Assembly: GCF_001713475.1 (NCBI RefSeq)
Contig: NZ_CP016499.1
Location: 620,001 to 684,000, forward strand
DNA from: Agrobacterium sp. RAC06
Lineage (GTDB): Bacteria > Pseudomonadota > Alphaproteobacteria > Rhizobiales > Rhizobiaceae
Length of the DNA: 64,000 bases
Direction of reading: 5' to 3'
In this document: positions 11,434 to 20,138 of the stretch, piece by piece
How the letters are laid out: each line of letters begins with the position of its first letter
How positions within the stretch are numbered: the stretch's first letter is position 1
Made by a program: the position numbers and the translations under genes
The notes under the pieces: model-generated
What the model was told of the DNA's origin: nothing
Seen by the model: only the letters and a program-made list of their open reading frames with translations
The model's database searches: none

Positions 11434-11471
11434 ATGAACACTGTTCAAAAAATAACTTGAACAGTGTTCAT
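11434..11471. promoter_or_regulatory. Tandem palindromic operator over the integrase-operon promoter
   Basis: Two 13-bp palindromes, TGAACACTGTTCA (11435-11447) and TGAACAGTGTTCA (11458-11470), lie 23 bp centre to centre and together form a perfect 15-bp inverted repeat with an 8-bp spacer. A plausible promoter overlaps the second site: TTGAAC at 11457-11462, 17 bp, then TATATG at 11480-11485. It is 70-80 bp before the first recombinase. A repressor that keeps the element silent is the obvious inference. It is not the alphaproteobacterial LexA pattern. Confidence 0.6.
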
Positions 11472-11553
11472 AAGAAATATATATGTTGTCTATTGCATTG
11501 ATTTGATTCGTAGGTGATGGTCCTGCTATTCTGAATAGCCGGGATGTCATTAC

Positions 11554-12836
11554 TTGAGAAAAAATCCTTATGTCGTTCGATGGCGTCGCTTTTCATCTGG
11601 GGAGCGGGTGCCGTTCATTATTTCGACGACCAGCGGCCTTCCGCTTGAGGCCCCCACATTTTGGATCACCGCCCACCGCAGGGCGCTTGGAATTCAACCG
11701 AATACCCTTTTCAACGAGCTCCGCTCGTTGATTCACCTCTATCTTTGGGCTGACCTCCGGGAGATTGATGTCGACGATCGCCTCAGGGGGGAGTATTCCT
11801 TTCCCTGAATGAAATCATCGATCTGGTTGCATTCTGTGGCCGATACCTTGCGGATATACTTCCCGAATTTGAGCAACGTCGCTCGAACGTTGTCACTCTG
11901 GTAAACCGGGGGAAGCCGCCGAGAGAGGGGACAGTTAAGTCCGGCGAGAAGCGGAAGCGACTTTACGATATCCGGTCGTTCATAGAGTTCACCAGTGCCG
12001 ATCACCTGTCCCAGCTCCAGCAGTGGCCCAAGCGCTGGTTGATATACGACAAGGTGCGCCGGGAATGCCTTGACCGGATTGGCGAGTACATCGGAGCGAT
12101 CCCGGCGCCCAACCGCGACGATGTCGGACATCGAGAGGGGCTTGAAGCACAGGTGATCAAGAGGCTGCTGGAAGTCCTTGAGCCTGATCATCCAGAAAAC
12201 CCTTTCCAGGCCAATGTCCGTTTCAGGAACTATCTCATTGTCAGGCTGCTGATCGAGCTTGGCATACGGCGCGGCGAGCTTCTTGCTCTTTACATAGAAG
12301 ATATGGCGCTCACGGGCGCGAAGGGCACCGTCACAATTCACCGGCGGCCAGATGACATACATGATGACCGCCGCGAAAAACCCGCCGTCAAGACTGCGGC
12401 GCGTTTACTGCCGTTGAGCGGTCGCGCGACGGAACTAGTTCACGAATGGGTTGTCGAGTATCGATCCAAATTGCCGTTAGCTAAGCGGAATCCCTTCCTC
12501 ATTGTCACCATCCCAGACGGCAGACCAATGTCGTTGTCGAACATCAACAAGATTTTCCAGGCAATACGCAAGCGTGTTCCCGGTCTGCCCGAGGAACTTG
12601 GGCCGCATCTGCTCCGGCACTCTTGGAACGACGCATTCTCGGAACAGATCGACCGCATGGGAAACATATCGCAGGAAAATGAGACCAAGTGGAGGACGCG
12701 GCTCATGGGATGGAGAGGCGCTTCGACAGCACAGCACTACCTGCGCCGCACCACTCGGCGCAGGTCCAACGAGTTCCTCGCTAAGATACAGGAAGGTTTG
12801 GATATCAGGATGGCCGACGACGGGGATAACTCATGA
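11554..12836 (+). pseudogene. Tyrosine recombinase 1 of the trio, frameshifted
   Basis: Reading from a TTG at 11554, the frame stops at 11806-11808. Homology-like sequence continues one frame over (LSLNEIIDLVAFCGRYLA), open from about 11769 to 12836. Adding one G to the six-G run at 11786-11791 would join the two into a product of about 427 residues. The C-terminal catalytic domain looks intact: IRRGELL with the first Arg at 12267, HLLRHSW, then GW and the nucleophile Tyr at 12738 (AQHYLRR). It overlaps the next recombinase by 4 bases (ATGA). The break may be real decay, ribosomal slippage on the G-run, or a homopolymer sequencing error. Confidence 0.7.
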
Positions 12837-14338
12837 GACCGATTGATGGTGATACGGGTTTGGGAGATTTGCCCCCGCTTCCCGACGGTGTGACCACCCG
12901 CGATGGAATGGTGTTCGACCCGCGCCATGATCACTGGCCACTTGGAGGTCTCTCGCACACAAGGATCTTGAGGTTCGATGAGCTCGACCGTCTTTCTCCC
13001 GGGATTATACAGCGGCTCAAATGGCTTTTGATCATACAATTTGGAGAGAAGTCATTCTCGTATGGGGACAACCTTTTTTCTAATTTCCTGTGGTTTTACC
13101 GCTCTGTGCTTTCGATGCTGAACTCGCCCCTCGAGCGTATCGAGCTTTCCCATATTCTCTCATACAAGACGATGCTCAACGATACGACAGAATGGAAGTT
13201 AGGTGTCCTGCGTATTGCTCTTACCGACATGAGCAGGCTTGGTTTTGGCATCGCCTCGGACGAAGTTCTGGAATATCTCGCTAGCGCTACTATACGAGGC
13301 AATATCAAGGGGACTTCGATCCGCACAAGGGATCCGAGGAAGGGAGCATTTAGCGATCCCGAACTTCTGACCATTCAGTCGGCGCTTAACGAGGCATACG
13401 CACATGGTGAGATCAACCCCTACAACTTCGCGCTTGTCTGGCTGTTTCTTGCCTTCGGATGTCGCCCCATCCAGATCGCGGCAATGAAGGAAAAGGACCT
13501 TCTGGTATCGGAGACCAGTGAAGGGAAGGCCTATGCGCTTCGAATACCTCGAGCGAAGCAAACAGGAAGTGGTCACCGTGACGTCCTCAAGGCGCGATAT
13601 TGCAGCAAGCAGATTGGCGCACTACTAGAGCGGGTGATTGAAAACAATGCGCTAAAGCGCGAAATGCTGCATCTCGAGCTGGGCGAAGCGCCGTTGTTTA
13701 TCGGACGAAAAAAGGGGCGGTTGTCGGGGCTCGCCTATCATCGCACCTCGTCCAGTATCGGAAGTTCGATAGACTACACAATCGAACGCATCAGCGGCCT
13801 TAAGGGAAATTCCAGGCGATTCAGAATAACGCTCGCCCAGCGTGCGGTCGATGACGGGAAGGACAAATGGAGCGTGGCCGAGCTTCTCGATCATTCGGAC
13901 ACGCAGAATGTTGAAGTCTACTTCGAGGCCAGTCCTGCAATGGTTCTGCGTCTCGACCGCCATCTCGCGATGGAACTGGCGCCTATCGCTCAGGCTTTTG
14001 CTGGTGTCGTCGTCGAGTCTGAGGAGGAAGCTCGGCGCGGCGGCGATCGGACTAGCCGCATTTACGACAGGACGCTAGTTGACAATATCACCGATCCCCT
14101 TGGGACATGCGGGCAGATGAGCTTCTGCGGTTTGGCTGCGCCGTACGCATGCTACACTTGCCGTCACTTTCAGCCATGGATCGACGGGCCTCACGAGGCG
14201 TTCATGGCCGCGATGATCGCCGATCGCAAGCGCCAAGAGGATGATGCAATATCCCCCAAGATATTCACCATCAGGGATCGCTCGATTTTGGCAGCGGCGG
14301 AAGTGATCCAGCTCTGTTCCGCAGAGAGAGCGACTTAA
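12833..14338 (+). CDS. Tyrosine recombinase 2 of the trio
   Basis: 501 residues. The C-terminal half resembles a phage-integrase catalytic domain: GCRPIQIAAM with Arg211, a RRFRIT segment where the usual His-x-x-Arg would be (the His position is Arg here), then ELLDHSDTQNVEVYF with His and nucleophile Tyr363. A cysteine cluster follows (CGQMSFC and CYTCRHFQPW), likely binding zinc; ordinary integrases lack it. Translationally coupled to recombinase 1 (ATGA overlap), with 11 bp before recombinase 3. Presumed to act with the other two at the island ends. Confidence 0.8.
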   Translation: MRPIDGDTGLGDLPPLPDGVTTRDGMVFDPRHDHWPLGGLSHTRILRFDELDRLSPGIIQRLKWLLIIQFGEKSFSYGDNLFSNFLWFYRSVLSMLNSPLERIELSHILSYKTMLNDTTEWKLGVLRIALTDMSRLGFGIASDEVLEYLASATIRGNIKGTSIRTRDPRKGAFSDPELLTIQSALNEAYAHGEINPYNFALVWLFLAFGCRPIQIAAMKEKDLLVSETSEGKAYALRIPRAKQTGSGHRDVLKARYCSKQIGALLERVIENNALKREMLHLELGEAPLFIGRKKGRLSGLAYHRTSSSIGSSIDYTIERISGLKGNSRRFRITLAQRAVDDGKDKWSVAELLDHSDTQNVEVYFEASPAMVLRLDRHLAMELAPIAQAFAGVVVESEEEARRGGDRTSRIYDRTLVDNITDPLGTCGQMSFCGLAAPYACYTCRHFQPWIDGPHEAFMAAMIADRKRQEDDAISPKIFTIRDRSILAAAEVIQLCSAERAT

Positions 14339-14349
14339 GGAGTGCTGGC

Positions 14350-16464
14350 ATGAGCGGCACTGTTCTCAAGTTTAGCAGCAGCAAGACGGTATACCCTTCC
14401 GACCGTGTCGCCGAGTTCGTTGCCATGGCTCGTAAAGTCGAGGCTCTGATATCGAATGAACAATGGGAATTAGACGCTTGGCCAGTTGGCGATTCCTTTA
14501 TCACAAAGGGACAGAACCGGGATAACCGAATTTTTGCGTTCTACAATCGGGATACCACTCTGACCCCTAGCCACGAACTAATCGGGGGAGCTCCGCTCGC
14601 TGCTACGTTCAAGGAGTTTGCCAAGGCCTACATCCGGTACCTCCATTCGGCGTCTCCTGTCACGTTTGAGGCCACAACCAAGCGGCTCGGCGCTTTGCGG
14701 CTTATCGAGGCCAGTTTCCGGTCACTGAACCTCCAGCCGCTGATTGAAAACCTGAACGTCACGGTTCTAAACACGGCTGTTTCTATGGCCAAGGGAGGCA
14801 TTGGTGCAGGGCGTCACTATCAGCTCGCGAGCGGCATCCAGCAGATTCACCGCTTCTGCCTCGACCGAAGCTTCCTTTTCGCGCCATTCCAGTGGAAGCA
14901 CGGGGTCAGAAAACCTAAGGATAAGACAGAGGAGATTGGTAAGGAAGCAAGAAAGTGGCGTGACAAAAAACTCCCTAGCCCGCGGGCCTTTCATGCGCTG
15001 GCCTTTATTTACCGGCATTCTAAGACTTTTGTGGACCGTCTCTACTCCGCGATATCAGCCATATTGGTGGCGATTCCTATCCGGATCCATGAGGTGCTGC
15101 AGCTTCGCAACGATTGCGAGGTCTACGGGACAGTAAATGATCCCGAAACCGGACAGACGGTGGACGGGTACGGGATTCGGGTGTTTCCCGGAAAAGGAAA
15201 TCCACCGCAGGTCAAATGGGTGCCCACCGGGATGGCGTCGCTTGTGCGGGATGCCGTGGCCCGGATCCGCGAGATGTGTGCCCCGGCACGCGCCCTTGCA
15301 GCTTGGTACGAAGCCAATCGCGGTCAATTGTACCTGCCCGAGCATCTGGAGCGCTTTCGCGACAGCGACTGGATACCCATTGAACACCTTCCCTCATTAC
15401 TTTGCGGTCAGGATGTACGGGCTGCCGCAAGGTGGATTCGCCAGAATGGTGTCGAATGTCGCTGCGAGGGGCCGCGCAACAGCGTGAAAGAGGTGCGCCT
15501 CTCGTCATTGACCGATCGGCTCCTCCAGGATCTTCCTAAGCGCTTTCCAAAGTTCAATGGGGAAGATGACCAGACCTATTCGCAGACCTTAGCCGTGCTG
15601 TTTGTAAATCAGGCCCACGGCCGAAGAAGCGCCTATTGCACCCTAGTCGAGCAGGTGACTATCCAGTCGTACCATAACTGGCTTGCGGGCAGCAACAATG
15701 GAAGGAAACTGAGCGTCTTTGAGGAATGGGACTTCGCGGAGGCCGATGGTACTCGTATTGAACTTGGCAGTCACAACTTCCGTCACTGGCTAAACACGGT
15801 CGCCCAACTCAAGGGTATGAGCGAAGTCGATATCGCCATGTGGAGTGGACGCGAGATCCAGCAGAACAGGGCTTACGACCATGTCACGCCGGAAGAGACA
15901 CTGAGCCAGATCAGGGCCGCGTTTGACGACGGGACCGGGATCGGCCCCATGTTCGAGGCGGGCAGAATGGTCGGCATCAACCGCCCCGTAGACCGAGAGG
16001 AGTTCGTAGACGCCCAGATTGGCGCCGCCCTGACGACAGAACTCGGGATCTGCCTCCACGACTACTCGCTGCTTCCGTGCCAGACCCACGCGGCCTGCCT
16101 AGACTGTTCCGAGAATGTCTTCATCAAGGGTGACACGAAGCATCGCGACAATATAGAAAAGCGCCTTACCCTCACCCAGAAGCAGCTCGACGATGCGCTC
16201 TGGGCCATGGGGTCCGACTACTTCGGCGCCGATAAATGGGTCCTATCCCACACTGCCAGCATCGCAAAGATGCGGGAAATGATCGCGATCCATGACGATC
16301 CGTCGGTACCCGATGGCACTGTGGTCAACCTTCGGGGCGCATCCCGCGACAGCGAGGTGGCGATGGCCGTCCGCGACAGGGATGAGCGTGGCGGCGGTCC
16401 TGCGACCGGTCATGCAGATAACGATGAGGCGGACGAGCTTCTCGCCGACATGTGGAAGGACTGA
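14350..16464 (+). CDS. Large tyrosine recombinase 3 of the trio
   Basis: 704 residues, much longer than a normal integrase. Catalytic residues can be read: Arg245 (IPIRIHEVLQL), His475 and Arg478 in SHNFRHWLNT, the WSGRE motif, and nucleophile Tyr509 (NRAYDHV). The region after residue 550 holds a cysteine cluster (GICLHDYSLLPCQTHAACLD), a probable zinc site comparable to that of recombinase 2. The N-terminal 230 residues are probably the core-binding and arm-binding parts. It forms one operon with its neighbours. Confidence 0.8.
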   Translation: MSGTVLKFSSSKTVYPSDRVAEFVAMARKVEALISNEQWELDAWPVGDSFITKGQNRDNRIFAFYNRDTTLTPSHELIGGAPLAATFKEFAKAYIRYLHSASPVTFEATTKRLGALRLIEASFRSLNLQPLIENLNVTVLNTAVSMAKGGIGAGRHYQLASGIQQIHRFCLDRSFLFAPFQWKHGVRKPKDKTEEIGKEARKWRDKKLPSPRAFHALAFIYRHSKTFVDRLYSAISAILVAIPIRIHEVLQLRNDCEVYGTVNDPETGQTVDGYGIRVFPGKGNPPQVKWVPTGMASLVRDAVARIREMCAPARALAAWYEANRGQLYLPEHLERFRDSDWIPIEHLPSLLCGQDVRAAARWIRQNGVECRCEGPRNSVKEVRLSSLTDRLLQDLPKRFPKFNGEDDQTYSQTLAVLFVNQAHGRRSAYCTLVEQVTIQSYHNWLAGSNNGRKLSVFEEWDFAEADGTRIELGSHNFRHWLNTVAQLKGMSEVDIAMWSGREIQQNRAYDHVTPEETLSQIRAAFDDGTGIGPMFEAGRMVGINRPVDREEFVDAQIGAALTTELGICLHDYSLLPCQTHAACLDCSENVFIKGDTKHRDNIEKRLTLTQKQLDDALWAMGSDYFGADKWVLSHTASIAKMREMIAIHDDPSVPDGTVVNLRGASRDSEVAMAVRDRDERGGGPATGHADNDEADELLADMWKD

Positions 16465-16467
16465 TCG

Positions 16468-16878
16468 GTGGCCAAGGCGCGCCTCACGAGGGATGAAATC
16501 GATCGGATAGTCGAGCTTCTGACATCCTGGCGCGGAAAGCTGAGCTGGGAGCTGTTGCTGAAACGTGTAGAGGCGATTCTGCGCCGCCCATTCACGCGGC
16601 AGGGGTTGGCGAAGCAGGAAAACATCCAGACCGCATACCAGCAGGCGAAGAACCGGATTCGGCTGGTCAAGCCGACATCCTCCAAGTCGCCTGAGATTGA
16701 ACTCATGCAAAGCACCATCGACAGTCTGCGAGCGAAGATCGCCGTTATGGAGGCGGAGCGAGGTCGCTACGATGAGAAGTTCGCCACCTGGCTGTATAAT
16801 GCGCGGAGCCGCGGAATCTCAGAGCTTGATCTGAACAGACATCTGCCGGAAGTGGACCGGGACCGGAGCACGAAGTAG
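16468..16878 (+). CDS. Small coiled-coil accessory protein of the recombinase operon
   Basis: 136 residues from a GTG start three bases after the preceding stop. N-terminal helices (TRDEIDRIVELLTSW) with a possible winged-helix or HTH (FTRQGLAKQENIQTAYQ), then a heptad-like stretch (EIELMQSTIDSLRAKIAVMEAER) likely to form a coiled coil. No catalytic motif. Position suggests an accessory factor for the recombinases, like TnpC of Tn554 in role, though I see no proof of homology. Confidence 0.75.
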   Translation: MAKARLTRDEIDRIVELLTSWRGKLSWELLLKRVEAILRRPFTRQGLAKQENIQTAYQQAKNRIRLVKPTSSKSPEIELMQSTIDSLRAKIAVMEAERGRYDEKFATWLYNARSRGISELDLNRHLPEVDRDRSTK

Positions 16879-16880
16879 CG

Positions 16881-17267
16881 ATGAGCGTCAATTCCTTCCA
16901 GCAGATAAGCGAGGAAAACTTCCTCCGGCTTCAGGCCTACATCGAGAAAATGCGTGCTGCTGGCCTGAAACTCCCTAGCCGGGGCGGCAAGGTCAACAAG
17001 ACGGCTGTTGCTACCGCCTGTGGCTTCAATCGAGAGACGTTCACCCAGAACAAGCGCTTCGAGCAGCGGCTGGATGATGCCGTCGCCATGCTGGGTCTGG
17101 AAGGTCCGGTCACACCCGAGCCACCGCGCCGGGACAGAGCCGACAAAGCGCGTATCACCATGCTTGAACAGCAGCTCGCAGCGCTGAGGGGCGAGAACTA
17201 TGAACTGCGGCGAAGGCTCGCAAGATACGAGCATGCGACGCTAACGGGTAGGCGGGTGATCGCATGA
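16881..17267 (+). CDS. Small HTH/coiled-coil accessory protein
   Basis: 128 residues. The N-terminal 70 residues look like a DNA-binding helical domain (SRGGKVNKTAVATACGFNRETF is a credible helix-turn-helix). After a Pro-rich linker comes a leucine heptad segment (ITMLEQQLAALRGENYELRRRL) predicting a coiled coil. The layout recalls TnpC-type transposition accessory proteins. Overlaps the next gene by 4 bases, so translation of both is likely coupled. Confidence 0.75.
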   Translation: MSVNSFQQISEENFLRLQAYIEKMRAAGLKLPSRGGKVNKTAVATACGFNRETFTQNKRFEQRLDDAVAMLGLEGPVTPEPPRRDRADKARITMLEQQLAALRGENYELRRRLARYEHATLTGRRVIA

Positions 17268-19150
17268 TTGAAGTCCCGAGTGGCCGCTACATCGTCGAAT
17301 TCCTTGCGACGCGACCGGAGTTCGTTGGTGTGGGCAAAGCGACGGCTGTACGCCTCTGGGAGCGTTTCGGACAAAATCTCTACGCCATTCTCGGCGATGG
17401 CGACATCGACCGCCTCTCGGAGTTGCTCGACCGCAATCAGGCAGCGATTGTCATTGAGGCTTGGCGGAACCAACAGGCGCTCGCCGACTGCGTCGTATTC
17501 TTTGACGAGCATGGGATCGAGATCGGCATATCCCGAAAGGCAATCGACTTCTGGGGCATTGAGGCCGTCCAGAAGATGAGAGACAATCCGTATCGTCTAC
17601 TGACCGTATGCACGTGGCCCCAGGTCGACCGGGTCGCGACCGCTCTCGGCATCCGCAATGACGATCCCCGGAGGCTTGTCGCTGCTGTCGAAAGCGTTCT
17701 CTACGACCGTCTCGACCGGAAGCATACCTGGTGCGACGGATCTCTTATGAGGGGCCTAGTGGCGAAGCGTCTCGGAACCGCGGTAGAGCACGCCTCCGCC
17801 GCGGTCGAACTGGCGGTCGCCGACGGCGCAGCAATCCCCATAGAAGGCGGGTTTCAGCCTGCTGGTGCCGCCTACATGGAGCGGTTTATCGAAGCCCGTA
17901 TCCGTGGGCATCTCCGAAAGTTATCCGACCGCGACCTGTTCCTTGATGGCATTCGCACGGAGGATGTCGCCAGCTTCCTCGCGGGGTTAGGTCCGTCCGC
18001 ATCCCTGACGGTCGAGCAGCAAAAGGCTGTCGAGATGGTCATGCAGAACCCTTTCTCGCTGCTCATTGGCGGTGCTGGCGTCGGCAAGACCACCACACTT
18101 CGAGCCATCAATGCGGCTGCCAAGCACTTCGGTATGAACGTCTACCAATTGGCCATCGCCGGTCGTGCCGCCGGGCGGATCGCCGAAGCCACGCAGCAGC
18201 CCGCTCAGACTGTCGCGTCGTGGCTGAAGGGGCTAAGTGACGGTCGCATCGAACTTGGGAGGCACACACTCGTTGTTGTCGACGAAGCCTCGATGCTCGA
18301 CTTACCGACGCTATATCGCATCCTGTTCTATCTTCCAACAGAGGCCCGTTGCCTTCTGGTTGGCGACACGGCGCAGCTACCACCGATCGGGTTCGGGCTC
18401 ACTCTTCATAGCCTTGTCCTCGATGAGCGGATTGCGAAAGCGGTCCTCACCCAGATCTTCAGAGCCTCGAAAGCTTCCGGCATTCCCCAAGTGTCGCTAA
18501 GCATTCGCAATGGCCATGTTCCGGAGCTTCTCGCGTACCAGAATGGAAGCCTCGGCTGCAGCTTCATGGAATGTTCCGAGGCTGGTATCATCGGATCTAT
18601 CGAGGATATTGTCCAAGACCTCCGCCACGAGGAGGTGCAGATTGTTGCTTCGGTATATGCCGGAACTGCAGGCATCGACACCATCAATGCGTACTTCCAT
18701 GATCTCCGAAAGCGGGCTGGACTCAATTCGATGCATGGGTTCGCCGAAGGTGACCCGTGCATATGGACCGTCAACGACTATGACCGCCATCTCTGGAATG
18801 GATCGATGGGAACCGTTGCCGCGTTCGATGGCGACAGCGTAGTAACGATGTTCGATGGGAAATGCCACCGGGTCGGACCAAGCGAGATTCAGAAACTCAG
18901 CCTTGCGTACTGCATCAGTGTTCACAAGGCGCAGGGCAGTCAGTTCAAGAACGTCGTTCTGCCCGTTTTACCGACCGCCAATATGGATCGCGCCATGATC
19001 TACACCGCTGTGACTCGGGCCACTGATCGGATTATTCTGGTCGGTTCTAAAGCCGGATTTTCCCAGGGTATTCAGCGATATCCTAGATCTCTGAGGCGGG
19101 AGGTTGCCCTAATGCTGAGATCTGCGGATACGGCCGACTGTGCGGTCTAA
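17264..19150 (+). CDS. RecD2-like SF1B helicase / AAA ATPase
   Basis: 628 residues. The N-terminal 200 residues resemble the helix-hairpin-helix and alpha-helical region of RecD2 (FVGVGKATAVRLWERFG). The helicase core has Walker A GGAGVGKT at residues 269-276, DEAS at 340-343 (motif II), GDTAQLPPIG (motif III), and C-terminal VHKAQGSQF (motif V-like) and YTAVTRA (motif VI). These fit an ATP-driven 5'-3' DNA helicase. It is the last gene of the six-gene recombinase operon, suggesting a role in processing or moving the element; it could also be defence cargo. Confidence 0.85.
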   Translation: MIEVPSGRYIVEFLATRPEFVGVGKATAVRLWERFGQNLYAILGDGDIDRLSELLDRNQAAIVIEAWRNQQALADCVVFFDEHGIEIGISRKAIDFWGIEAVQKMRDNPYRLLTVCTWPQVDRVATALGIRNDDPRRLVAAVESVLYDRLDRKHTWCDGSLMRGLVAKRLGTAVEHASAAVELAVADGAAIPIEGGFQPAGAAYMERFIEARIRGHLRKLSDRDLFLDGIRTEDVASFLAGLGPSASLTVEQQKAVEMVMQNPFSLLIGGAGVGKTTTLRAINAAAKHFGMNVYQLAIAGRAAGRIAEATQQPAQTVASWLKGLSDGRIELGRHTLVVVDEASMLDLPTLYRILFYLPTEARCLLVGDTAQLPPIGFGLTLHSLVLDERIAKAVLTQIFRASKASGIPQVSLSIRNGHVPELLAYQNGSLGCSFMECSEAGIIGSIEDIVQDLRHEEVQIVASVYAGTAGIDTINAYFHDLRKRAGLNSMHGFAEGDPCIWTVNDYDRHLWNGSMGTVAAFDGDSVVTMFDGKCHRVGPSEIQKLSLAYCISVHKAQGSQFKNVVLPVLPTANMDRAMIYTAVTRATDRIILVGSKAGFSQGIQRYPRSLRREVALMLRSADTADCAV

Positions 19151-19402
19151 CGACGCAAGTCAGGAAAGCAGAATTTGAGCCGGTACACATTTCATCACAT
19201 GATCTGGCGCGGACATCGTGAACTAACACGTTGCCACACTTAAAGTTTCGCCTTCTCACCTGACCCGAGGCACGACTTGAGGCGCGCGAAGCCATGCGTA
19301 GCGCAGCGCGCCGTCTTGGATAGCAATTACAGGTCGACAGTCGGAATGGTTGCCAGAAGCGTACATTGCCGCAATTGATAGCCCTAGGCGCCAAACGAAT
19401 TG

Positions 19403-19666
19403 TCAACCCTTGGGCTTTTCGATGGATGCAGTTTCCGAATTATCGAAGACACCCCATCCGTTTCCACCTTTAGGCTGAACGAACAGGATTCCTCTTTGCT
19501 CATAGTAGCGCTGTAGCAGCACATAGCCATTCGGCCAGTCGCGCCGGCCTGTCTCAAGTCGCTGTATTGTACTTCTCGATAGGCCTGCAGCGTCCGCCAC
19601 CTCGGCCTGTTTCATACCGAGTAGTTCTCTGGCGGCTCTTAAGGTTCTGGGTGGGGCTATCATCAT
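19403..19666 (-). CDS. XRE-family HTH regulator (small)
   Basis: About 87 residues from the first of two adjacent ATGs (19666 or 19663). An N-terminal Cro/CI-type helix-turn-helix is clear: LRAARELLGMKQAEVADAAG followed by LSRSTIQRLE. The tail (GILFVQPKGGNGWGVF) is like that of many small rhizobial XRE proteins. It is divergent from the gene at 19835, with two perfect palindromes between them that are its likely operators. Start not certain, since no strong Shine-Dalgarno is seen. Confidence 0.8.
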   Translation of the reverse strand: MMIAPPRTLRAARELLGMKQAEVADAAGLSRSTIQRLETGRRDWPNGYVLLQRYYEQRGILFVQPKGGNGWGVFDNSETASIEKPKG

Positions 19667-19751
19667 CAAATACCATTGCCTGTGCGACATCAATCACCGC
19701 CACTCCAAGGACTCAAGGGAGAAATGTCCCAACACGAAATTCACAAAATTG

Positions 19752-19790
19752 GTGGACGCCTTAGGCGTCCACTGGACGCCTAAGGCGTCC
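19752..19790. promoter_or_regulatory. Tandem perfect palindromes (operator pair)
   Basis: GGACGCCTTAGGCGTCC (19754-19770) and GGACGCCTAAGGCGTCC (19774-19790) are both perfect 17-bp palindromes with an odd central base. The first extends to 21 bp. Centres are 20 bp apart, close to two helical turns, so bound dimers would sit on one face. They lie between the divergent HTH gene and 19835, the expected place for an autoregulated operator. Confidence 0.7.
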
Positions 19791-19834
19791 TGCGCTACGA
19801 CCCTTATAAAGGGCAATAGCGAAGGATTGAGCAT

Positions 19835-20137
19835 ATGACATTCGTCTTCGATGATCCGAGAATCATGCGGCGTGTGCTCCATGATCTGGAGGACCTGCAA
19901 GCGGGAACGCTGGACACTGCGGAAATTCTGGCTAAGGCGCCGCTTCTGGAAGACCATAGGCTGGTCCTCGGCTGGTGCCATGCGATGAAAGGAATCGTCA
20001 CAGGCCACCCATTGCTCCCAGACGGAAACGAGGTCGTTACCAGCCAACTAATCTACATGAACCCTGATATCGGTCTCGCCCGGACCCTCAGCCGCTGGTA
20101 CCGCCTTGGTGCGCCGCGACCAAAGCGGGGGCACTGA
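19835..20137 (+). CDS. Small conserved rhizobial-type hypothetical protein
   Basis: 100 residues, cytosolic, no signal peptide. The C-terminal block (GHPLLPDGNEVVTSQLIY and TLSRWYRLG) is one I recall from a small-protein family common in rhizobial accessory DNA (possibly the one called DUF6634; from memory, not checked). Preceded by AAGGA at a usable distance and by the tandem palindromes. Ends one base before the preferred start of the FtsH-like gene, so the two are very likely one operon. Function unknown. Confidence 0.7.
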   Translation: MTFVFDDPRIMRRVLHDLEDLQAGTLDTAEILAKAPLLEDHRLVLGWCHAMKGIVTGHPLLPDGNEVVTSQLIYMNPDIGLARTLSRWYRLGAPRPKRGH

Positions 20138-20138
20138 C

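Noticed and set aside
11434..11471. Reading the GAAC/GTTC-rich palindromes as a LexA box
   Set aside because: Spacings are GAAC-N3-GTTC, not the GAAC-N7-GAAC or GTTC-N7-GTTC seen in alphaproteobacteria.
11554..16464. Interpretation as a standard RIT (recombinase-in-trio) element
   Set aside because: Three recombinases are present, but the 501- and 704-residue sizes, cysteine clusters, accessory genes and large cargo do not match compact RIT elements.
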